Shown here: positions 57,483 to 64,000 of the stretch, piece after piece
Numbering within the stretch: position 1 is the stretch's first letter
How the letters are laid out: every line of letters begins with the position of its first letter
NCBI GenBank assembly: GCA_032622095.1
Contig: CP136061.1
Location: 261,982,077 to 262,046,076 of the forward strand
DNA: 64,000 bases
Source of the DNA: Siphonodentalium dalli
Taxonomy: Eukaryota; Mollusca; Scaphopoda; Gadilida; Siphonodentaliidae
Reading direction: 5' to 3'
Notes under the pieces: generated by a model
What the model was told of the DNA's origin: nothing
Databases searched by the model: none
The model's input: only the letters and a program-made list of their open reading frames with translations
Made by a program: the position numbers and the translations under genes

Positions 57483-57874
57483 CCCTTTACCCAACAGAAC
57501 GGCCCTGTGCCAATGCATTCTCTTATATATGCGAGTCGACCATAGGTCGCCTCGCATATATAAGAGAATGCATTGGCTTAACACATTAAAAATTATAAAA
57601 TTGTTAAAGAATGTAAGAAAAAATGGTAAAAAGTGTTAAAAAAAGATTTTTTTTAGGCCAATGCATTCTCTTATATATGCGAGGCGACCTATGGTCGACT
57701 CGCATATATAAGAGAATGCATTGGCACAGGGCATAACTGCAACTATCACAATGTGGTCAAGGAGCCGATTCCAATGATATCCATATTTATATGGTTCTAT
57801 TGAGACAGACCGAAGATATTTTAGACTGTTGAAGCTTTATTTGGCCGGTTATGGCCGGTTTGTTGGGTAAAGGG
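57483..57874 (+). mobile_element. MITE family A, copy 10
   Basis: Intact TTAA on both sides (57479-57482 and 57875-57878). Nearly identical to copy 1. The right TTAA runs directly into a B element (TTAATGCCCTAAATAATTG). Confidence 0.93.
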
Positions 57875-57878
57875 TTAA

Positions 57879-58074
57879 TGCCCTAAATAATTGACTCCTT
57901 AACCACAGCAAAATTATGGGTAATTTTTCAGGATTTAGTCGGAAATATGGCTTGTCCCATTCATCGGATGAGAGCTTACCAATGAATGGCAACAAGCCAT
58001 ATTTCCGACTAAATCCTGAAAAATTACCCATAATTCTGCTGTGGTTAAGGAGTCGATTATTTAGGGCATTACTT
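57879..58074. mobile_element. MITE family B, copy 12 (left tip lost)
   Basis: It starts TGCCCTAAATAATTGACTCC next to the A element's TTAA, so the first few bases of B are overwritten. The right end GGGCATTACT-TTA is degraded. The centre is shortened. Confidence 0.88.
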
Positions 58075-58795
58075 TACTTCCCATTATTTTAAAACAGGAA
58101 TATAAAAACCATGAGTAGAGCTCTAGACCTACAGGTGAGTTGTGGCTGATTAAAACAGGCTATCTTCCAGCACCATGCTGAGTTAATATTATGTGCAGGG
58201 AACTGGTGTATCAATAAACCCTACTGACCATAACAATCAGTCAGGTGCTGCTTTTATTATTCAACCTGCTGCAAATCACCCGCCCCCACCAGGAAGCGCA
58301 AACAATTAAACGAACTCAACCACGTGGTTATCAATGCACGAGCTTTCTTCTATTGTCCTACCTGTTTCATTATGTTTCATGGCAAAAGATCAAAGGAATA
58401 AAATTAAAGCAAGGTGTAAAACCAGAAAGCAGGTTTCATTTATTTTTTAACATGCCTGTTCCTTTGCCCCACAGAAAAGATTAAACACTTATGACCACAA
58501 ACCAGGCAGTGTCCATGTGTCCAGAGGTTTTATGGGGCTTGAGATGGGTACACTGCCTGGGGTTCCATGTGTCCAGTGGTTTTATGAGGCTTGAGATGGG
58601 TATACCCTGCCTGCCGGTTCCTGTTTATTGCCCCATTACTGCCCTGAAAAGAGGGGGTTCCATGTTTATTCCAAGTGTGATTTATCACTCCTACAGGTGA
58701 GAGAGACAGGTATGTTCGTTAGAACACAGGTAACACACCTGGTCTTGTTGTGTGCAATATAACACATGAAGCGGTAAATAACACATACTGCTTCC
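58075..58795. other. Spacer with a diverged duplication
   Basis: GGTTTTATGGGGCTTGAGAT and GGTTTTATGAGGCTTGAGAT, each after CATGTGTCCAG, form two copies of a unit of about 54 bp near 58510-58615. No gene. Confidence 0.5.
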
Positions 58796-59170
58796 AAGCC
58801 TGTATATAGTGTGAATGAGGTCCCCAGAGGGTGAATTTAGTGATGCTACCCCATGCAGAGTGCTAGTTTAACCAAATTCACCCTCTGGGGACCTAATTCT
58901 TCTTATGTCTCATCTTCTGGGAAGTATCTATAGTATCAAATTAACATTGTTTTTAGTTACCTTTTCCCTTCTGTTCTGTTCTATATCCCCTAATTTGCAG
59001 AAGATAAAATGCATACATGCAACCGAGGTGACTATAATGGGTGGACATCACCAAATTCAACTGGTGAACTTCAATCTGATCCTAGGTCTCCCATAACAGT
59101 TGAGGCCTAAGCGAATGAGGTTCCCTGAGACTCATTCTTCAAATGTCAGACATACTAAATCCAGACTTGA
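58796..59170. repeat. Family C foldback repeat, copy 12
   Basis: AAGCCTGTATATAGTGTGAA and GAATGAGGTCCCCAGAGGGT at the left, the full middle, and ATGTCAGACATACTAAATCC at the right. The right hairpin is mostly deleted. Confidence 0.83.
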
Positions 59171-59329
59171 TTGCGTCGGGAGAAATCTCAGGAAGTAAGG
59201 TACCGAGGAACTATTCCATAGTCCGACGCTGAAAGGTTCGGCTCTGGGACAAGCTTTAATAGGGGTCTCCTGAAATTGAGCGAAATGACCCCCCCTCCCC
59301 GAGTTAGTCTGGCAATGACAATGATGGTT

Positions 59330-59415
59330 CTAATCTCAATTCAACTATAAAAGTATACATTGAAATGTGACCTATGTTCATTTGTTGAACTTATTACTTG
59401 AACATTTCCTAAGGG
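59330..59415 (+). mobile_element. TTAA element family F, copy 4 (body, cut by hAT)
   Basis: AAAGTATACATTGAAATGTG, TTCATTTGTTGAACTTATTA and CTTGAACATTTCCTAAGGG. The sequence resumes after the hAT element with CTAAGGGAGCTACTCACCAA and passes straight into the satellite. Confidence 0.7.
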
Positions 59416-59809
59416 CAGGGGCGCTGGAAGAGGGGGGGGGGGGGGGGGGGGGGGGCAGAGGGGGCAGCTGACCCCCCTGCCCTTGACCAAGGGGGGGCGA
59501 GCAGGGGGCAGGACTTGCCCTTTTTCTGGAGACAGAAAATGCTTTTTGGGTGTTTAATCTGGTGTTTTTATAGCAAAATGTTACATTTTTGGTCCAAATA
59601 CCACCAATTTCACAAGGAATATTATTTTTTTGTCAATTTTATCACAAAACGGCCATAAAAACCGACAAATACCATTAAAATAGGGATTTTTGCCACAATG
59701 AATTTATGGTTATTTTCCCGAGTTTGCGGAGAAAATACCCTTTTTTTGCGGAAAAGTGCCCTTTTTGTAGGCTCTGCCCCCCTGCCCTTGGATGCTTCCG
59801 GCGCCCCTG
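59416..59809 (+). mobile_element. hAT-type MITE, copy 3
   Basis: CAGGGGCGCTGGAAG at the left and CTTCCGGCGCCCCTG at the right, with a perfect 8-bp target duplication CCTAAGGG (59408-59415 and 59810-59817). It contains a G24 run (59432-59455) where the 38-kb copy has a short G-rich stretch. Confidence 0.95.
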
Positions 59810-62414
59810 CCTAAGGGAGCTACTCACCAATGAGTATTCAGTATAGAAAGGGTTAATAAGATAACTACTCACCAATGAGTATTTAGTATAGAAAGGGTTA
59901 ATAAGATAACTACTCACCAATGAGTATTTAGTATAGAAAGGGTTAATAAGATAACTACTCACCAATGAGTATTCAGTATAGAAAGGGTTAATAAGATAAC
60001 TACTCATCAATGAGTATTTAGTATAGAAAGGGTTAATAAGATAACTACTCGTCAATGAGTATTCAGTATAGAAAGGGTTAATAAGATAACTACTCATCAA
60101 TGAGTATTCAGTATAGAAAGGGTTAATAAGATAACTACTCATCAATGAGTATTTAGTATAGAAAGGGTTTATAAGATAACTACTCATCAATGAGTATTTA
60201 GTATAGAAAGGGTTAATAAGATAACTACTCATCAATGAGTATTTAGTATAGAAAGGGTTAATAAGATAACTACTCATCAATGAGTATTTAGTATAGAAAG
60301 GGTTAATAAGATAACTACTCATCAATGAGTATTTAGTATAGAAAGGGTTAATAAGATAACTACTCATAAATGAGTATTTAGTATCGAAAGGGTTAAACTT
60401 ATTACTTGATCATTTCCTGAGGGAACTACTCATAAATGAGTATTTAGTATAGAAAGGGTTAATAAGATAACTACTCATCAATGAGTATTTAGTATAGAAA
60501 GGGTTCAACTTATTATATGAACATTTCCTAAGGGAACTACTCATAAATGAGTATTTAGTATAGAAAGGGTTAATAAGATAACTACTCATCAATGAGTATT
60601 TAGTATAGAAAGGGTTAATAAGATAACTACTCATAAATGAGTATTTAGTATAGAAAGGGTTTATAAGGTAACTACTCATCAATGAGTATTTAGTATAGAA
60701 AGGGTTAATAAGATAACTATTCATCAATGAGTATTTAGTATAGAAAGGGTTAATAAGATAACTACTCATCAATGAGTATTTAGTATAGAAAGGGTTAATA
60801 AGATAACTACTCATAAATGAGTATTTAGTATCGAAAGGGTTAAACTTATTACTTGATCATTTCCTGAGGGAACTACTCATAAATGAGTATTTAGTATAGA
60901 AAGGGTTAATAAGATAACTACTCATCAATGAGTATTTAGTATAGAAAGGCTTCAACTTATTATATGAACATTTCCTAAGGGAACTACTCATAAATGAGTA
61001 TTTAGTATAGAAAGGGTTAAACTTATTACTTGATCATTTCCTGAGGGAACTACTCATAAATGAGTATTTAGTATAGAAAGGGTTAATAAGATAACTACTC
61101 ATCAATGAGTATTTAGTATCGAAAGGGTTAAACTTATTACTTGAACATTTCCTAAGGGAACTACTCATAAATGAGTATTTAGTATCGAAAGGGTTAAACT
61201 TATTACTTGATCATTTCCTGAGGGAACTACTCATAAATGAGTATTTAGTATAGAAAGGGTTAATAAGATAACTACTCATAAATGAGTATTTAGTATCGAA
61301 AGGGTTAAACTTATTACTTGATCATTTCCTGAGGGAACTACTCATAAATGAGTATTTAGTATAGAAAGGGTTAATAAGATAACTACTCATCAATGAGTAT
61401 TTAGTATAGAAAGGGTTCAACTTATTATATGAACATTTCCTAAGGGAACTACTCATAAATGAGTATTTAGTATAGAAAGGGTTAAACTTATTACTTGATC
61501 ATTTCCTGAGGGGAACTACTCATAAATGAGTATTTAGTATAGAAAGGGTTAATAAGATAACTACTCATCAATGAGTATTTAGTATCGAAAGGGTTAAACT
61601 TATTACTTGAACATTTCCTAAGGGGAACTACTCATAAATGAGTATTTAGTATCGAAAGGGTTAAACTTATTACTTGATCATTTCCTGAGGGAACTACTCA
61701 TAAATGAGTATTTAGTATAGAAAGGGTTAATAAGATAACTACTCATCAATGAGTATTTAGTATAGAAAGGCTTCAACTTATTATATGAACATTTCCTAAG
61801 GGAACTACTCATAAATGAGTATTTAGTATAGAAAGGGTTAAACTTATTACTTGATCATTTCCTGAGGGAACTACTCATAAATGAGTATTTAGTATAGAAA
61901 GGGTTAATAAGATAACTACTCATCAATGAGTATTTAGTATAGAAAGGCTTCAACTTATTATATGAACATTTCCTATGGGAACTACTCATAAATGAGTATT
62001 TAGTATAGAAAGGGTTAAACTTATTACTTGATCATTTCCTGAAGGAACTACTCATAAATGAGTATTTAGTATAGAAAGGGTTAATAAGATAACTACTCAT
62101 CAATGAGTATTTAGTATCGAAAGGGTTAAACTTATTACTTGAACATTTCCTAAGGGAAACTGCTCATAAATGAGTATTTAGTATAGAAAGGGTTAATAAG
62201 ATAACTACTCATCAATGAGTATTTAGTATAGAAAGGGTTAAACTTATTACTTGATCATTTTCCTAAGGGAACTGCTCATAAATGAGTATTTAGTATAGAA
62301 AAGGCTTCAACTTATTATATGAACATTTCCTAAGGGAGCTACTCATCAATGAGTATTTAGTATAGAAAGGGTTAATAAGATAACTACTCACCAATGAGTA
62401 TTTAGTATAGAAAG
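59810..62414 (+). repeat. Satellite array with 45-bp and 66-bp units
   Basis: The short unit is TTAATAAGATAACTACTCAT, CAATGAGTATTTAGTATAGA, AAGGG (45 bp). The long unit replaces the first part with TTAAACTTATTACTTGATCA, TTTCCTGAGGGAACTACTCA (66 bp). The left third is almost purely short units; the rest alternates short and long, giving higher-order units of about 111 bp. Each unit holds a 7-bp stem hairpin TACTCAT-CA/AA-ATGAGTA. Because both lengths are multiples of three, antisense frames of 230 and 134 codons stay open by chance; these are not genes. Confidence 0.95.
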
Positions 62415-62825
62415 ATGAGGGTAACTCAATGTGGAAGTGGTAGCCGGGCAGTGGTTGGAGTATCGAACTTGTAATGGTGTCAATGCACCGGCAAGAGTTC
62501 AGGCCCCGCCGGTGGACTATCGTCTCCACAACAGTGGCTTAGCCGGATTAAGCGGTGAGTGTGCTATATATATAGCCACATGCTGTTTCAAATCTCGCGC
62601 CAGGTTGTGACCCTTGGGCAAGGGTCACTTGTACTGTGCTTGCTTCATCCTACCTAGACAATAAATAGGGACCTGGTTGTTGGGTATGTGTAAGCCGCTC
62701 CTGTGAAGCACTGAATGGCTGCATGCAGAAGACTTGGCATTACTCAACAGCTGGGGTAATAATGTGAAGCACGTAGGGCCCTAGCATGGATAGGTGCTAT
62801 ATAAGTTCCACAATTATTATTTAAT
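62415..62825 (+). mobile_element. tRNA-derived SINE 2
   Basis: A box A-like TAGCCGGGCAGTGG (62441-62454) and a box B-like GAGTTCAGGCCCC (62495-62507). The body contains TTGGGCAAGGGTCACTTGTA and AATAGGGACCTGGTT, and the 3' tail GGTGCTATATAAGTTCCACA ends in ATTATTATTT. This tail style is common in invertebrate SINEs mobilised by LINEs. It follows directly on the last satellite unit. Confidence 0.75.
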
Positions 62826-63490
62826 GTTTTATATTCTTACAATCAATTTCAATGGATGTAAACAACAATTTATTCTGTGACCCTTCAAGTTCATCTCCTT
62901 TAGAATTTTCAACAAGACCCCAGTCATATTTACAGTTCAGTTCAGTTCCTCAGTGCCAGAGGTCTGTAAGACTAGCCGGGGATTAGTGGATGACCTATAT
63001 GAGTTATGTTTATTGTAAGATTATACCTAATATTATTGGCAGATCCCAAACCATAAAGAAGCTTTTTGTGAGAAATAAACGTAATCTAAGTTTAGAATAT
63101 AGGTACCAAATAAACCCTGTAATTAAGCGTAAAGAATTTCACGAACCAATGAACGATTCACGAAAACACAATACTGAATCTATCGGCTGAAAACAGATCC
63201 ATGTTAATTACGGTCTAGAGAGCACAAAGCGAGAAATTACACATGAATACACCTACGATTACCGAGGTAATTGGGGGTGTCAATCTTATATACATGTTAA
63301 CCCATGATCTTTTAGGGCTGTTTCGCCAGATTCGTATATGTTTCCAGTATATTTATGACTGTCGACTAAAGAAACATGATGAGAAAGAAATAGGCAACAC
63401 TTGAAATTTTCAATCTGAACCTCGCAAATATTTTCTGAAAAGTAAATCTTTTTAGAAAAGTGTGTGAATGTTTGGATAGATGGAAGTGTG
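62826..63490. other. Unassigned region
   Basis: No gene is supported; the 66-codon frame at 62990-63190 has no recognised domain. Confidence 0.4.
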
Positions 63491-63494
63491 TTAA

Positions 63495-63737
63495 CCCTTT
63501 CATGATGGGAGCTATGCTAGTGCAGCATAAAAGATCCTGTTCCAGTACATTCTCTTATATAAGCGAGTCTCCCGTAGGAGCAAATATTAGAGTATAAGAG
63601 AATGCAGTGGCTTACAAGGTCAAGGTAAATATTGTTAGGCCAATGTATTCTCTTATATATGGGAGACTCGCATATATAAGAGAACGCATTGGCACAGGGT
63701 TTTCGCAAAATTTCAGGAAGCTCCAGTCATGGAAGGG
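63495..63737 (+). mobile_element. MITE family G, copy 7 (most complete)
   Basis: TTAA occurs on both sides (63491-63494 and 63738-63741). The ends CCCTTTCATGATGGGAGCT and AGCTCCAGTCATGGAAGGG are inverted repeats. It contains GTGCAGCATAAAAGATCCTG, a cassette with loop CTCCCGTAGGAG, the spacer AAGGTCAAGGTAAATATTGT, a second short cassette and CACAGGGTTTTCGCAAAATT. Confidence 0.9.
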
Positions 63738-63741
63738 TTAA

Positions 63742-64000
63742 GAAATTCTATCCATGATCCACTGACAAAATTTTTTAAATTATTTGTAAACAAAATTGAA
63801 ATGTCTTTGTATGAAAAATGGTTACAACATGAGTATCTGATATGTTATAACTAATCGATTAGTCATTTGAGTGTTTCGAATATAACCTTTATGATTCAGT
63901 CAACATGAATAAAGATTAATTAACTCACCTTATAAGAAACAAATAGTATAATCAGTCTCTTATATACACCAAATCTGAAACAAAAGAGATCAATTTATCA
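63742..64000. other. Unassigned right edge
   Basis: AT-rich; nothing is recognised. Confidence 0.4.

Noticed and set aside
59675-60814. Antisense open frames of 230 and 134 codons with a 15-residue repeat (SSYLINPFYTKYSL)
   Set aside because: The repeat is the 45-bp satellite read in one frame. The unit length is a multiple of three and happens to lack stops. There is no start context, domain or codon signal of a gene.

Overview
This is a window of eukaryotic, AT-rich, repeat-dominated DNA. It has no dense reading frames, no operons and no bacterial signals. Several traits point to a marine invertebrate, most likely a mollusc or another lophotrochozoan: many short palindromic MITEs, tRNA-derived SINEs, an APE-type LINE, 'tacatgta'-rich spacers and repeats ending in GACGGACGG tracts. 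The phylum is an inference and has not been demonstrated. I see no complete host gene. Three weak candidate exons (23249-23434, 23937-24064 and 33850-34042) are listed at low confidence.

The recognisable sequence is mostly mobile. I use local letters for the families. A is a TTAA-flanked, piggyBac-like MITE with ends CCCTTTACCCAACA (10 copies). B is a palindromic, TA-flanked, Tc1/mariner-like MITE starting CAGTAATGCCC (about 12 copies and one long relative). C is a modular foldback repeat built around CAGAATGAGGTCCCC (about 12 copies). E is a 572-bp near-palindrome with ends TGACCCGCCATATC. F, G and H are further TTAA-flanked families whose ends also begin CCCTTT or similar. I and J are foldback repeats, and K and L are older dispersed repeats. 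A hAT MITE with 8-bp target duplications is present three times.

Layout. 0-3.5 kb: A, G and C copies plus a 3-copy tandem repeat. 4.0-6.2 kb: 73-bp satellite of about 28 units. 6.3-7.2 kb: three MITEs end to end (A-G-B). 8.3-15.8 kb: E, C, A, F and B copies, with a MITE-centred duplication at 13.5-14.5 kb. 15.8-25 kb: sparse, few repeats, two candidate exons. 25-34 kb: nested TTAA elements, foldbacks, A and C copies. 35.7-46.2 kb: a 3-kb segment present twice in direct orientation, with a LINE (reverse transcriptase pseudogene) exactly between the copies. 47-59 kb: more B, C, J and A copies, several nested. 59.3-62.4 kb: a 45/66-bp satellite that appears to have grown from the end of an F element, with a hAT MITE at its left edge and a SINE at its right edge.

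The main points of interest are these. (1) A 69-bp hairpin cassette, within a larger shared module, sits inside at least four MITE families whose ends differ. (2) Two tandem duplications have the topology expected from recombination between the same transposon inserted at two different nearby sites. (3) The satellite has a visible transposon ancestor.
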